A stretch of DNA of 64,000 nucleotides from Tumebacillus flagellatus (lineage in GTDB: Bacteria > Bacillota > Bacilli > Tumebacillales > Tumebacillaceae), in the NCBI RefSeq assembly GCF_000714935.1, contig NZ_JMIR01000012.1, forward strand, positions 95,886-159,885, given 5' to 3'. Below, in pieces: positions 19,056 to 28,396 of this stretch. The translations under genes and the position numbers were made by a program. The notes beneath the pieces were generated by a model. That model did no database searches, was not told the origin of the DNA, and saw nothing but the letters and a program-made list of their open reading frames with translations. The stretch's first letter is position 1. Each line of letters opens with the position of its first letter.

Positions 19056-20195
19056 TTACTTGAGGAGGTGCTTCGAGACGACGACGCGCTGGATTTGGTT
19101 CGTGCCTTCGTAAATCTGCGTGACTTTCGCGTCGCGCATCAGGCGCTCCACCGGAAACTCCTTGGAGTAGCCGTAGCCGCCGAAGATTTGCACCGCGTCG
19201 GTGGTGATGCTCATCGCCGCGTCGGACGCGTAGTACTTCGCCATCGAAGCCTGCTTGCCGCACGGCAATCCCTGCTGACGGAGAGTCGCCGCTTGGTAGG
19301 TCAAGAGGCGCGCCGCCTCGATCTTGGTCGCCATGTCGGCGATCATAAACTGAATCGCTTGGAAGTCGACGATCGACTTGTTGAACTGGCGGCGCTGTTT
19401 CGCGTATTCCACCGCGTAGTCAAAAGCGGCGCGGGCAATCCCCAGCGCTTGCGCCGCGATGCCGATGCGCCCGCCGTCGAGGTTGGACATGGCGATTGTA
19501 AAGCCTTCGCCCTCTTCGCCAAGTCGCTGCGACGCCGGCACGACCGCGTTGTCAAAAATCAACTCGACCGTACCCGAGCCGTTCATGCCCATTTTGTGTT
19601 CTTTTTTGCCAATTGTAAAGCCCGGGGTTCCGCGTTCGACGATGAACGCCGTGACGCCCTTGGCCCCTTTTTCCGGATCGGTGACGGCAAACACGTTGAA
19701 GATGTCCGCCACTTCGCCGTTGGTGATAAAAATCTTGGAGCCGTTGAGAATGTAGTTGTCACCGTCGCGAACCGCGCGCGTGCGCAGGCCCGACGCGTCG
19801 GAACCCGCTCCCGGTTCGGTCAAGCCGAACGCGCCGATCAGCTCGGCGGACGCGAGCTTCGGCACGTACTTCTGCTTCTGCTCCTCCGTGCCGAAATTCA
19901 AAATCGGGTAGGTGCCGACCGACGTGTGCACGGCGAGGATGACGCCGACAGACGCGCTGCCGTAGGAAATCTCTTCGATGGCGGAGATATAGGAGACGAA
20001 GTCGGCGCCGACCCCGTCGTACTCTTCGGGAACCGGGATGCCCATCAGGCCGAGTTCTCCCATTTTCGTGATCAGATCGCGCGGGAAGTTGTCGGTGGCG
20101 TCAATCTCTGCAGCGCGCGGGATGATTTCGTTTTGGACGAAATCGCGCACCATCTGTTGCATGTCGCGCTGGTCTTTGGTGAATTGAAAATCCAT
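19056..20195 (-). CDS. acyl-CoA dehydrogenase
   Basis: Paralogue of the next gene in the operon; 379 residues. Visible motifs are [56 protein letters not shown] and the catalytic glutamate in QIYEGTNQIQRVV. The second of two adjacent ATGs (20193-20195) is better spaced from the AAGGAGG site. It starts about 12 bases after the enoyl-CoA hydratase stop, so the genes are in one transcript. Confidence 0.92.
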   Translation of the reverse strand: MDFQFTKDQRDMQQMVRDFVQNEIIPRAAEIDATDNFPRDLITKMGELGLMGIPVPEEYDGVGADFVSYISAIEEISYGSASVGVILAVHTSVGTYPILNFGTEEQKQKYVPKLASAELIGAFGLTEPGAGSDASGLRTRAVRDGDNYILNGSKIFITNGEVADIFNVFAVTDPEKGAKGVTAFIVERGTPGFTIGKKEHKMGMNGSGTVELIFDNAVVPASQRLGEEGEGFTIAMSNLDGGRIGIAAQALGIARAAFDYAVEYAKQRRQFNKSIVDFQAIQFMIADMATKIEAARLLTYQAATLRQQGLPCGKQASMAKYYASDAAMSITTDAVQIFGGYGYSKEFPVERLMRDAKVTQIYEGTNQIQRVVVSKHLLK

Positions 20196-20207
20196 CATAG
20201 GACCTCC

Positions 20208-20990
20208 TTACTTGCCCTGGAAGTTCGCAGGGCGCTTTTCAAGGAACGCTTGCATGCCTTCTTTTTGATCTTCGGTGGAGAAGGAGAGAGCGAACAGTTC
20301 GGTCTCGTATTGCAGGCCGCGCTCCACGTCCATGTTCATCCCTTCGTTGACGCCTTGCTTCGTCATGCGGACGGAGAGTTGGCCTTTGCTTGCCATCTTG
20401 GCGGCGATCTCAATCGCTTTGTCCATCAGTTGCGCCGGTTCGACGACGTGGTTGACGAGGCCGATTTCGTACGCGCGGTCGGCGCCGATGGTGTCGCCGG
20501 TCAAGAGCAGTTCCTTGGCGATGCCCGCTCCGACGAGGCGCGGCAGGCGTTGGGTCGCCCCGAAGCCCGGCGTCACGCCGAGGTTGACTTCCGGCTGGCC
20601 GAATTTCGCGTTGGTCGACGCGATGCGCAGGTCGCACGCCAGCGCGACTTCACAGCCGCCGCCCAGCGCAAAGCCGTTCACAGCCGCGATCGTCGGCTGC
20701 GGCAGGGTTTCCAACTTCGTGATCGAGTCCATGCCGTCTGCTGAGAACTTGCGGCCTTGGATCGCGGTCATCGGTTGCATTTCGGAAATGTCCGCGCCGG
20801 CTGCGAACGCTTTTTCCCCGGAACCGGTCAAGATGACGGCACGGATGTCGTCGTTGGTTTTGATTTCGTCGAGCAGATGGCCCAGTTCGCGCAGAAGCGC
20901 GGAGTTCAGGGCGTTCAGCGATTTCGGACGGTTGAGGGTGATGAAGCCGATGTGGTCGCGGACTTCAAACAGCAGGTTTTCGTAGGTCAT
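20208..20990 (-). CDS. enoyl-CoA hydratase/isomerase family protein
   Basis: Crotonase-fold enzyme that hydrates trans-2-enoyl-CoA, the second beta-oxidation step. 260 residues. The oxyanion-hole motifs are AFAAGADISEM (about 60-70) and ALGGGCEVALACD (about 106-118); glutamates at both usual catalytic positions (GCEVAL, FGQPEVNLG) are present, so hydratase activity is expected. ATG at 20988-20990 follows GGGAGG. Sits 15 bases after the 3-hydroxyacyl-CoA dehydrogenase gene. Confidence 0.92.
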   Translation of the reverse strand: MTYENLLFEVRDHIGFITLNRPKSLNALNSALLRELGHLLDEIKTNDDIRAVILTGSGEKAFAAGADISEMQPMTAIQGRKFSADGMDSITKLETLPQPTIAAVNGFALGGGCEVALACDLRIASTNAKFGQPEVNLGVTPGFGATQRLPRLVGAGIAKELLLTGDTIGADRAYEIGLVNHVVEPAQLMDKAIEIAAKMASKGQLSVRMTKQGVNEGMNMDVERGLQYETELFALSFSTEDQKEGMQAFLEKRPANFQGK

Positions 20991-21005
20991 CTCGTTGCGC
21001 CTCCC

Positions 21006-21854
21006 TTAGTACTGGTAGAAACCGCGGCCGGTTTTCTTGCCGAGCCAGCCTGCTTTGACGTACTTGCGCAGCAGCGGGCACGGACGGTATTTGGAATCGC
21101 CGAAGCCTTCATGGAGCACTTCCATGATCGCGAGGCAGGTGTCGAGGCCGATGAAGTCTGCGAGGGTCAGCGGGCCCATCGGGTGGTTCATGCCGAGCTT
21201 CATGACTTGGTCGACGTCTTCAACCGACGCCACGCCTTCGTAGACGCAGTAGATCGCTTCGTTGATCATCGGCATCAGGACGCGGTTGGAAACGAAGCCC
21301 GGGAAGTCTTGGACTTCGACCGGCACTTTGTCCATCTTCTTGGTCAGGTCTTCAATCGCTTCGTAGACTTCGTTGGTGGTGGCGAGACCGCGGATGATCT
21401 CGACGAGCTTCATGACCGGAACCGGGTTCATAAAGTGCATGCCGATGACGAGTTCCGGGCGGGAGGTGACAGCCGCGATTTCCGTGATCGGCAGCGAAGA
21501 GGTGTTGGTCGCGAGAACCGCGCCGGTCGGGAGCACTTCATCCATTTGGCGGAAGATGTTTTTCTTGATTTCCATGTTCTCGGTTGCCGCTTCGACCGCC
21601 AGTTGCGCGTCGTGCGCGTCGCCCATGTTCGTGGTCGGGTGGATGCGGGCGAGGACCGCTGCTTTTTCCTCTTCGGTCTTGCGGCCTTTTTCCACGTCGC
21701 GGGAGAGGTTTTTGGTGATGACGGCGATGCCGCGTTCGAGGAATTCAGGCTTGATGTCGTTCAGGACGACTTCCAGACCTGCTTGTGCGAAAACTTGCGC
21801 GATGCCGGAGCCCATTTGGCCTGCGCCGACGACGAGTGCTTTGCGGATTTCCAT
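21006..21854 (-). CDS. 3-hydroxybutyryl-CoA dehydrogenase family protein
   Basis: NAD(P)-dependent oxidation of 3-hydroxyacyl-CoA. 282 residues. Rossmann motif [19 protein letters not shown] (about 8-26), catalytic histidine in [18 protein letters not shown] (about 136-153) and the C-terminal domain [17 protein letters not shown]. The ATG follows TAGGAGG. A GC-rich inverted repeat lies in the gap after the thiolase gene. Confidence 0.93.
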   Translation of the reverse strand: MEIRKALVVGAGQMGSGIAQVFAQAGLEVVLNDIKPEFLERGIAVITKNLSRDVEKGRKTEEEKAAVLARIHPTTNMGDAHDAQLAVEAATENMEIKKNIFRQMDEVLPTGAVLATNTSSLPITEIAAVTSRPELVIGMHFMNPVPVMKLVEIIRGLATTNEVYEAIEDLTKKMDKVPVEVQDFPGFVSNRVLMPMINEAIYCVYEGVASVEDVDQVMKLGMNHPMGPLTLADFIGLDTCLAIMEVLHEGFGDSKYRPCPLLRKYVKAGWLGKKTGRGFYQY

Positions 21855-21874
21855 GATTGTCTGCCTCCTATGTA

Positions 21875-21901
21875 GGAGGGGCGTTTGGCACGCCCCTTTA
21901 G
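21875..21901 (-). repeat. Intercistronic stem-loop between thiolase and hydroxyacyl-CoA dehydrogenase genes
   Basis: On the minus strand GGGGCG and CGCCCC flank a six-base loop with no T run. It could stabilise or partly attenuate the operon mRNA. Confidence 0.5.
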
Positions 21902-21925
21902 TGGATGGGTGGTTTCGGAAAAAAA

Positions 21926-23110
21926 TTACTCGGGATGCACTTGCAGCAGAATCGCGTCACCCTGCGCCGCGCCGGAGCAGATCGCCGCAATCCCGAGGCC
22001 GCCGCCGCGACGACGGAGTTCGTAGATCAGCGCGCCGATGATGCGCGCGCCCGATGCGCCGATCGGATGACCGAGCGCGACCGCGCCGCCGTTGACGTTG
22101 ACTTTCTCCTCGTCCCAGCCGAGCAGTTTGCCGGAGGTGAGGGTGACCGCCGCAAACGCTTCGTTGACTTCAAACAAGTCGATGTCTTCCAAGGTATATC
22201 CTGTCTTTTTCAACAGTTTTTGAATCGCAAGGCCCGGCGTTGTCGCGATGTACGGCGCGTCTTGGCCGACTTGCGCGTGGCCGAGAATGGTTGCCAGCGG
22301 CTTCACGCCTTGCTCATTTGCTTTGTCCTCCGACATCAAGACCAGCGCGCCCGCGCCGTCGTTGACGCCCGGCGCGTTGCCTGCGGTGATCGAGCCGTCT
22401 TTTTTGAAGACCGGTTTGAGCGCCGCCAAGCCTTCGAGCGTGGATTCCGGGCGAATCGCTTCGTCGTGCTCGACGAGGGTGGTGCCTTTTTTGCCGGTGA
22501 TTTCGACCGGGACGATCTCAGGTGCGAACCTGCCGGCTTCACGGGCTTGTGCGGCGCGCTGTTGCGAGCGCAACGCCCATTGGTCTTGCGCTTCACGGGA
22601 GATGTCGTATTCGTCGGCGACGACCGAGCCGTGCACCGCCATCGGCACGTCGTGGAACGCGCAGCGCAAGCCGTCGTACTGCATGAGGTCTACGAGTTGA
22701 CCGTCGCCCATGCGCAAGCCAAACCGACCCTTCGGTAGGATGTACGGCGCGTTCGACATCGACTCCATGCCGCCCGCCACGATGACGTCCGCGTCGCCCG
22801 TGCGGATGATCTGATCCGCCAGCGTCACGGCGCGCATGCCGGATGCGCACACTTTGTTGATCGTCTGGGTCGGGACTTCCCAGGAGAGGCCCGCTTTGAT
22901 CGCTGCTTGGCGGGACGGAATCTGACCGGCGCCGCCTTGGAGCACCATCCCCATGATCACTTCGTCGACGAGATCAGCCGATACGCCGGCGCGAGAAAGC
23001 GCTTCCTTGATAACGATGCCGCCGAGGTCGGTCGCGGTAAGCGAGGACAGGGAACCGCCGAACTTCCCAAACGGGGTGCGTGCGGAAGAAACAATGACCG
23101 TCTTGCGCAT
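21926..23110 (-). CDS. acetyl-CoA C-acetyltransferase (thiolase)
   Basis: Thiolytic cleavage of 3-ketoacyl-CoA, or its reverse. 394 residues. Nucleophilic cysteine in [11 protein letters not shown] (about residue 88), [16 protein letters not shown] (histidine, about 345) and the second active cysteine in [12 protein letters not shown] (about 380). The ATG at 23108-23110 follows AAAGGAG eight bases upstream; an upstream in-frame GTG is inside that site. First gene of the operon; a FadR-type box lies 23 bases upstream of the start. Confidence 0.94.
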   Translation of the reverse strand: MRKTVIVSSARTPFGKFGGSLSSLTATDLGGIVIKEALSRAGVSADLVDEVIMGMVLQGGAGQIPSRQAAIKAGLSWEVPTQTINKVCASGMRAVTLADQIIRTGDADVIVAGGMESMSNAPYILPKGRFGLRMGDGQLVDLMQYDGLRCAFHDVPMAVHGSVVADEYDISREAQDQWALRSQQRAAQAREAGRFAPEIVPVEITGKKGTTLVEHDEAIRPESTLEGLAALKPVFKKDGSITAGNAPGVNDGAGALVLMSEDKANEQGVKPLATILGHAQVGQDAPYIATTPGLAIQKLLKKTGYTLEDIDLFEVNEAFAAVTLTSGKLLGWDEEKVNVNGGAVALGHPIGASGARIIGALIYELRRRGGGLGIAAICSGAAQGDAILLQVHPE

Positions 23111-23132
23111 GTTGGACACTCCTTTTTATGGA

Positions 23133-23150
23133 TGAATGAAGAATCATTCA
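23133..23150. promoter_or_regulatory. FadR-type operator upstream of the thiolase gene
   Basis: TGAATGAAGAATCATTCA: seven-base arms TGAATGA/TCATTCA around a four-base centre. It differs in one position from the B. subtilis FadR (TetR family) box TGAATGAnTAnTCATTCA. Long-chain acyl-CoA releases FadR in B. subtilis, so the operon is probably induced by fatty acids. The regulator gene is not in the window. Confidence 0.75.
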
Positions 23151-23264
23151 GTTTCAAACAAACAGTCGGTTTCAGCTTGGTGCTTCTGCTTCTATTATAC
23201 ACGAAATTTGAAAGCGGGTGAGGAGAATGAAAAGTCAGATATTTTACATCTTCAAGCGTACAAG

Positions 23265-23296
23265 AAAAAAGACCGGGAGCTGCTCCCGATCTTTTT
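23265..23296 (-). terminator. Rho-independent terminator after the FadF-like gene
   Basis: On the minus strand GATCGGGAGC pairs with GCTCCCGGTC, followed by six Ts. It separates this gene from the thiolase operon. Confidence 0.85.
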
Positions 23297-23317
23297 CGTC
23301 TCGTGCTTTCGTTCTAT

Positions 23318-25348
23318 TTAATTCCCGAACACCGACATCGAAAGCAGTTCCACGACGTCGTACACCGGGAGATTCTCCTCGACGTTCTTCGCCTTGGTGC
23401 CGTCGGTGATCATGGTCATGCAGTACGGGCATGCGGTGCCGATCGCCGTCGCGCCGGTTTCGATCGCTTGCTCGGTGCGCATGACGTTGATGCGCTGTTC
23501 ACCGGTGTCTTCCTTGAACAGACCGCCGCCGCCTGCGCCGCAGCACATCGACTTGGTGCGGTTGCGCTCCATCTCGACGAGCTTGACGCCCGGCAGTTTG
23601 GTGAGGATGTAGCGGGGTGCGGTGTAGATGTCGTTGTAACGGCCGAGGTAGCAGGAATCGTGGAAGGTCAGCAGGTGATCGACTTCGTGAGTCGGGTTCA
23701 GCTTGCCTTCGTCGATCAGTTGCGCCAACAGCTCGGTGTGGTGAAGCACCACTTCCAGTTCAAACCCGAAGTCCGGGTATTCGTTCTTGAAGGTGTTGTA
23801 CGCGTGCGGGCAGGTCGTGACGATCTTCTTCACGCCGTACTCTTTGAAGATTTCGATGTTCGCTTCGACGAGCGATTGGTACAGCATCTCGTTGCCGAGG
23901 CGGCGCGCGGTGTCGCCGTCCGATTCTTCCTCAGCGCCGAGGATCGCGAAGTCAATGCCCGCTTCTTGGAGCAGCTTGGCAAAGGCTTGTGCAATTTTCT
24001 GGTTGCGTGCGTCAAACGAAGCGGAGGAACCGACGTAGTACAGCCATTCGACTTCGCCGTCGACTTCTGCCATCGTCTTCACGCCCATCTCTTTGGCCCA
24101 GTCGCCGCGGGTTTTGCGGTTTTGGCCCCATTCGTTGGATTGACGCTCAAGGTTTTGGAACGCGCGGTTGACTTCCGGCTCTGCTTTGCCTTCCGTCAGC
24201 ACCAAGTAACGGCGCATGTCGATGATCTTGTCGACGTGTTCGTTGAAGACCGGGCACGCTTCTTCGCACGCACGGCAGGTGGTGCAAGCCCAGATTTCGT
24301 TTTCGGTGTAGACGTCGCCGATCAGCATCGGCAGTTCGGCGGTCGCCGCCACTTCCACGTTGGTGCCGTCTGCGCCGTGCACGCTGGAAGCTTTCTGCGC
24401 GACGAGAGAGTCGCCGACGGTGAGCAGGTGGTCTTTCATCTTGAGAATCAGGTATTTCGGAGACAGCTCCGTTCCGGACAGCGTTGCCGGGCAGTTGACG
24501 TGGCAACGGCCGCACTCGGTGCACGCATAGCCGTCGAGCAGTTGACGCCAAGAGAATTGATCGATGCGGCCGACGCCGAACTCTTCGATCGACTCGTCTT
24601 CGAGGTCGAGTTTCTTCAAACGACCTTTCGGGCGGGTGGAGTCGGTTTTGCGGAAGTAGGTGTTGAACATCGCGCCGACCATGTGCAAGTGCTTGGAGCG
24701 CGGGATGAACACCGCAAAGTAGAACAGGACGCCGGAGTGCAGCCAGAAGAAGATCTCCTTGACGACTTTCAGCGTGGTTTCCGACAGGCCGGCGTACACG
24801 GAGGTCGCGAGCCAGCCGACGACCGGAGCGACGAAGCCCGGTTGGCTGCCTTCCAGCGCGTCGTTTGCGCCCCAGAACGCGTAGTCGGTGAGGATCAAGA
24901 ACGCGATCATGCCGACGATCAAGCCGGCTTCCATCGTCACATCCAAACGCATCGGTTTGAGGATGTAGCGGCGCAGCGCCGCGATGCCAAGCGAGATCAG
25001 CACGAGGATGTTCGCCATCTCATGCAAGAAGACAAATGCGTCCGAACCCAGACCCGGAATGTGATGCCCGCCGGTCAGATGGTAAACGAAGAAGTCCAAC
25101 GCCCCGATCGAGATGATGATGAAGCCGTAGAAGATGACGGCGTGCGCGATGCCCGCCGGTTCCGCCAAGACTTTCCCTTGGCCGAGAACGTATTTGAAGA
25201 AGCCGCTGATGCGGGCGTCTCGATCGTTAAAACGATCCTCTTGGGCACCGAGCATCAAGTATTGATAGCGCTTGTAAAAAGCCGACAAGCTGTAGTACCC
25301 CGCTGCTCCGGCCAGCGCCAGGAACAGAAGAACGCGAATCCACTCCAT
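23318..25348 (-). CDS. FadF-like iron-sulfur electron-transfer protein (heterodisulfide reductase-related)
   Basis: 676-residue membrane protein. An N-terminal nitrate reductase gamma-like region with five or six membrane segments (to about 250) is followed by a two-cluster ferredoxin domain: CTECGRCHVNCP (about 280-291) and CTTCRACEEACPV (about 372-384). Two CCG domains complete it, with CYLGRYNDI and CCGAGGGGLF near 570-620. Probably passes electrons from acyl-CoA dehydrogenase/ETF to menaquinone. The ATG at 25346-25348 follows AAGGAG; the 15 codons upstream lie over the operator. Transcribed separately from the thiolase operon, but with the same type of operator. Confidence 0.87.
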   Translation of the reverse strand: MEWIRVLLFLALAGAAGYYSLSAFYKRYQYLMLGAQEDRFNDRDARISGFFKYVLGQGKVLAEPAGIAHAVIFYGFIIISIGALDFFVYHLTGGHHIPGLGSDAFVFLHEMANILVLISLGIAALRRYILKPMRLDVTMEAGLIVGMIAFLILTDYAFWGANDALEGSQPGFVAPVVGWLATSVYAGLSETTLKVVKEIFFWLHSGVLFYFAVFIPRSKHLHMVGAMFNTYFRKTDSTRPKGRLKKLDLEDESIEEFGVGRIDQFSWRQLLDGYACTECGRCHVNCPATLSGTELSPKYLILKMKDHLLTVGDSLVAQKASSVHGADGTNVEVAATAELPMLIGDVYTENEIWACTTCRACEEACPVFNEHVDKIIDMRRYLVLTEGKAEPEVNRAFQNLERQSNEWGQNRKTRGDWAKEMGVKTMAEVDGEVEWLYYVGSSASFDARNQKIAQAFAKLLQEAGIDFAILGAEEESDGDTARRLGNEMLYQSLVEANIEIFKEYGVKKIVTTCPHAYNTFKNEYPDFGFELEVVLHHTELLAQLIDEGKLNPTHEVDHLLTFHDSCYLGRYNDIYTAPRYILTKLPGVKLVEMERNRTKSMCCGAGGGGLFKEDTGEQRINVMRTEQAIETGATAIGTACPYCMTMITDGTKAKNVEENLPVYDVVELLSMSVFGN

Positions 25349-25378
25349 GTAGTCTTCACTCCTTGTATGCCTAAAATA

Positions 25379-25396
25379 TGAATGAATCATCATTCA
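25379..25396. promoter_or_regulatory. FadR-type operator upstream of the FadF-like gene
   Basis: TGAATGAATCATCATTCA, 31 bases before the start codon, again one mismatch from TGAATGAnTAnTCATTCA. With the box at 23133 it joins the two transcripts into one predicted fatty-acid regulon. Confidence 0.75.
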
Positions 25397-25398
25397 AA

Positions 25399-25416
25399 AC
25401 CGACCGATCGGTCGGT
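25399..25416. promoter_or_regulatory. 18-bp perfect palindrome, TetR-type operator
   Basis: ACCGACCGATCGGTCGGT is its own reverse complement and has the form of a TetR-family operator. It stands three bases from the FadR-type box, in the region between the divergent FadF-like and KynB-like genes. The regulator is unknown. The rest of 25417-25607 holds a degenerate half copy (GATCGGTC near 25570) and a ribosome site, nothing else recognised. Confidence 0.6.
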
Positions 25417-25607
25417 CCTTGCGGCGAGAAATGTCCTACCTATACTTATACACGATTTGCCCGAAAAATTCGAGAGTGAAATTTAGGTTGTGACGGCGGC
25501 TCTGGACAGTTTCGCGGGAATAGATGAAGATGGAGGAGGAAGAGACCGAATTGCTTGAATTTAGACGGATCGGTCAGTTTTGAGACCCGATTCCTTGGAG
25601 GTGCACG

Positions 25608-26246
25608 ATGAAAATGATGTACGACATCACCATGTCCGTCTCTGCGCAAACCGCCCCGTTCCCCGGCGATACGCCGTTTTCGTTGGAATGGGTCTGGACG
25701 ATGGAGATGGGCGGGAGTTGCAATGTGTCGCGGATCGTGATGAGCCCGCATGTGGGGACGCACGGCGATTCGCCGTATCATTATGGAAGCGAAGGCGGCA
25801 AGACGGAGGAAGTCCCCCTCGACGTCTATGTCGGCGAGGCGCTGGTCCTCGACGTGCCGCGTGACATCGGGCCGCTCATCACCCGGGAGTTTGTCGAAGC
25901 GCAGCTAAAAAACACCGCAGGCACACCCGCACGCGTCCTCTTCAAAACCGACTCCTACCCCGACCCTGCCGTCTTCAACACCGACTTCACCGCCATCGCA
26001 CCCGAAGCGGTGCACTTCCTCGCCGGCCTCGGCGTCCGCTTGATCGGCATCGACACGCCGTCCGTCGACCCCGCCGACAGCAAGACTCTGGACGCACACG
26101 GTGTTTTCTTAACCCGCGGCGTGTACATCTTGGAGAACTTGCGCCTGCAAGACGTTCCCGCAGGCCGTTATGAACTGATCGCCCTGCCGATGAAAATCGA
26201 AGGCTCTTGCGCCGCTCCGGTGCGCGCCATCCTGCGCAGCCTCTAA
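25608..26246 (+). CDS. cyclase family protein (KynB-like kynurenine formamidase fold)
   Basis: 212 residues. The metal-binding signature HVGTHGDSPYHY (about 45-56) and IGIDTPSVDPADS (about 145-157) place it in the cyclase/arylformamidase family, which hydrolyses N-formylkynurenine or related amides and lactones. GGAGG lies seven bases before the ATG. No other kynurenine-pathway gene is nearby, so the substrate is open; a KynB role would feed the NAD pathway, but that is inference. Confidence 0.83.
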   Translation: MKMMYDITMSVSAQTAPFPGDTPFSLEWVWTMEMGGSCNVSRIVMSPHVGTHGDSPYHYGSEGGKTEEVPLDVYVGEALVLDVPRDIGPLITREFVEAQLKNTAGTPARVLFKTDSYPDPAVFNTDFTAIAPEAVHFLAGLGVRLIGIDTPSVDPADSKTLDAHGVFLTRGVYILENLRLQDVPAGRYELIALPMKIEGSCAAPVRAILRSL

Positions 26247-26255
26247 ATGGAACTC

Positions 26256-26297
26256 AAAAAACGCACTTGCGGTCACTGATACCGCAAGTGCGTTTTT
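26256..26297. terminator. Bidirectional Rho-independent terminator
   Basis: Twelve-base perfect stem ACGCACTTGCGG/CCGCAAGTGCGT with flanking A and T runs, serving the convergent genes on both sides. Confidence 0.9.
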
Positions 26298-26704
26298 CGT
26301 AAGAATTTATCGACATCATGCGAAAACTCAAACACCCGCGCTTGGTTGTCTTCCGAAAACAACAGCATCGCCGGCTTCTCTCCCGGACGCAGTATCAAAT
26401 CAATCTCCGTGATCTCATCGTTCATCCACTGGTTTTCCACGCGGGTCGGCGGGTCCATCGGAATCTTCACGACCAGCCCTTTGTCCATGCCCAGATGTAC
26501 GCGCGGCGAGAGTCCGGTGATCGTGCCGAGCCAGTTTTTGGCTTCGGCTTGCAGTGCGGGCGTGTTGTCGATTTTTTTGACGACTTCTTGTTTCTTGACG
26601 TCAAACACGAGAATCCGCTCCGGCTCCAAGGCGGCGTGCGCGCTCCCGCTCCCAAGCATCAGGGCACAAACCAAGCTCACAGCGGTCAGAAAAAATTTCC
26701 ACAT
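26273..26704 (-). CDS. secreted protein of unknown function
   Basis: 143 residues. A clear signal peptide (hydrophobic core about 5-18, cleavage after SAHA about residue 24) precedes a mature part of about 119 residues with no cysteine and no motif I recognise. It has a segment LVVKIPMDPPTRVENQW and ends basic. The 3' end of the gene lies over the bidirectional terminator. No function can be assigned. Confidence 0.7.
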   Translation of the reverse strand: MWKFFLTAVSLVCALMLGSGSAHAALEPERILVFDVKKQEVVKKIDNTPALQAEAKNWLGTITGLSPRVHLGMDKGLVVKIPMDPPTRVENQWMNDEITEIDLILRPGEKPAMLLFSEDNQARVFEFSHDVDKFLRKTHLRYQ

Positions 26705-26817
26705 CCCCCTAACACCCCCGTTTGCCCATACGGTGCCCTTTCTCCTCCACAGTCATACGTCTTGACCTTCTCCCATACGTTGAATTTATGAATATCTTCA
26801 GGAAAGGGTGTCCCGCC

Positions 26818-28287
26818 ATGTTTGTCTCTCGCACCGAACTGCTTCATCAATTCGAAACCCTGCGCCGTCAAGCGGCCGATCCCGATCTCTTCCTTGAAAC
26901 CGAGACGGGAGGCGATCTGTGGGTGGACGGCCTCAACGTGCTGCTCTCGGTCGAGCCGGAAGATTTCAAGTCCGCGCTGGATACGTTTCACGCCTCCTAC
27001 GACTATGAAGCCGCGTCCAAAGTCTCCTGCCTGCAAGCTCTCCATCGCTACACAGTCGACTCCGCCCGCATCGGAGAATTTGAGCTGTATCAAGCGCTGG
27101 CGCTCGGCATGACCTGGCTGTCGCTGCAAGAAGAGACGCAGGCGCAGTTTTTTAACATTCCCGTGCGCATTCTCAACCATTCGACCGCGCTCTTGCTCTC
27201 CCCCACTTATCAAGCGATCTGGGCGCACAGTTACAACGCCGGCATCACGCTGTTTCTCGATCTCGACACGCACCGCCTCAGCACGTTTCGCCCGGAACAC
27301 GGACGCATCTATCAAAACGGCCATACGTATGTGCCGGGGCAGACGGTCAAATACCCGTTTCAGAGTTTCCACCACGAGATGGCGCACATCTTGCTGTTTC
27401 ACGACCTCTATCCCCGCACGATGGGAGAGGGGGAGGCGGAAGACTCCACCGCGTTTGTGCACATGGAAACGTCGATCTCCTGCTTGGACGAACTGATCCT
27501 GTCCGAAATCATGGCGGTGCGCGACGACCTGAACTTGATCGACGACGGGTACATGGCGCATTCCACCTTCCCGGAGTACGGGCGGTTTCGCTATGAAGTG
27601 ATGCAAGGACTGCACGCGCCTCTCACCCGGCGTTCGTTGGCGCTCTATCGCAAACGCTTTGTCTTGCTTGCCGAAGACGACGAGTGCCGCATCGCGGACA
27701 ACCGCTTGAAACGCCATCTGCTCGCCTTGCATGAACTGCCCGACGAAGAGGTGCAACGCATCCGTGAGCCGTTTGCCCGCTACTTGCACGACCAAGAAAT
27801 GCACGCGTCTTGGGCAAAGCAAGCTGCAAGCCGCAACCGGATTCCCTCCTACCGCGCCGTCATTGAACTGCTGCCGCCCGAGCCGTTTTGTCTGCAGAAA
27901 TTTCAAGAGTGCCTTCACCCTGACGCTTGGACAGACCGTATCTCGCTGTTTTCCTCCGACTCGCTGCCGGAACTCGATTCCGAGTTGCGCCGCGTGAACC
28001 AACAACGGTGGAAATGGCGCGAATGGCTCAATCGCATCGCCGAACTGCGCGGATTCTTGGAAACGGAGCTGGACGACCTGAACTCGCTCGTGCAAAGCCG
28101 GCTGCTCGCGTTCGCCGACGACGCCGCCACCGTGCTCCGCAACGGCAACGACATTTCCCCGGCCTCCCACCAAGCGTTCACCCGCGACGTGGCGGACTGC
28201 CTCGCTGACATCGCGGTGCCGAAGGTTCGTGAGCGCGCCCTGCAGATGATCGAACATCCGTTTACGTACCTGTTGGAACCCCGATGA
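26818..28287 (+). CDS. uncharacterised HExxH motif protein
   Basis: 489 residues, no signal peptide, no membrane segment. FHHEMAHILLFHD (about 184-196) carries HEMAH, a zincin-type HExxH. It is followed by EGEAEDSTAFVHMETS and LDELILSEI, which hold candidate third ligands. The C-terminal half is helical and charged. I do not recognise the family. Two readings fit: a cytosolic metallopeptidase, or an HExxH enzyme that modifies a peptide, since a small Cys-peptide gene begins 109 bases downstream on the same strand. Start ATG at 26818 has AGGAAAGGG upstream; an ATG ten codons earlier has no ribosome site. Confidence 0.65.
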   Translation: MFVSRTELLHQFETLRRQAADPDLFLETETGGDLWVDGLNVLLSVEPEDFKSALDTFHASYDYEAASKVSCLQALHRYTVDSARIGEFELYQALALGMTWLSLQEETQAQFFNIPVRILNHSTALLLSPTYQAIWAHSYNAGITLFLDLDTHRLSTFRPEHGRIYQNGHTYVPGQTVKYPFQSFHHEMAHILLFHDLYPRTMGEGEAEDSTAFVHMETSISCLDELILSEIMAVRDDLNLIDDGYMAHSTFPEYGRFRYEVMQGLHAPLTRRSLALYRKRFVLLAEDDECRIADNRLKRHLLALHELPDEEVQRIREPFARYLHDQEMHASWAKQAASRNRIPSYRAVIELLPPEPFCLQKFQECLHPDAWTDRISLFSSDSLPELDSELRRVNQQRWKWREWLNRIAELRGFLETELDDLNSLVQSRLLAFADDAATVLRNGNDISPASHQAFTRDVADCLADIAVPKVRERALQMIEHPFTYLLEPR

Positions 28288-28323
28288 TAAAAAAAGGATG
28301 CGGAAATGGTTAATAATGGTTCT

Positions 28324-28371
28324 GGAGTAAATAAAGGGTAATATCATAGTACAGAGGATATCCTTTACTCC
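28324..28371 (+). promoter_or_regulatory. Inverted repeat and possible promoter before the Cys-peptide gene
   Basis: GGAGTAAA (28324-28331) and TTTACTCC (28364-28371) are perfect inverted arms 32 bases apart. Between them lies TAATAT (28339-28344), usable as a -10 element, with only a poor -35 upstream (TGGTTC, 28317-28322). This suggests the small gene has its own regulated promoter. Confidence 0.4.
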
Positions 28372-28396
28372 TCAATCCCACTTGGAGGTGCTCCTT

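Noticed and set aside
17676..20744. A very long open frame (about 1020 codons) on the plus strand over the beta-oxidation operon
   Set aside because: It runs antisense to three or more clear genes, has arginine/histidine/aspartate-rich composition typical of a GC-rich antisense frame, and matches no family. The same holds for long plus-strand frames at 818-1855, 1837-3750, 5133-6845, 9683-11338, 23303-25381, 30663-32159 and 34659-36401.
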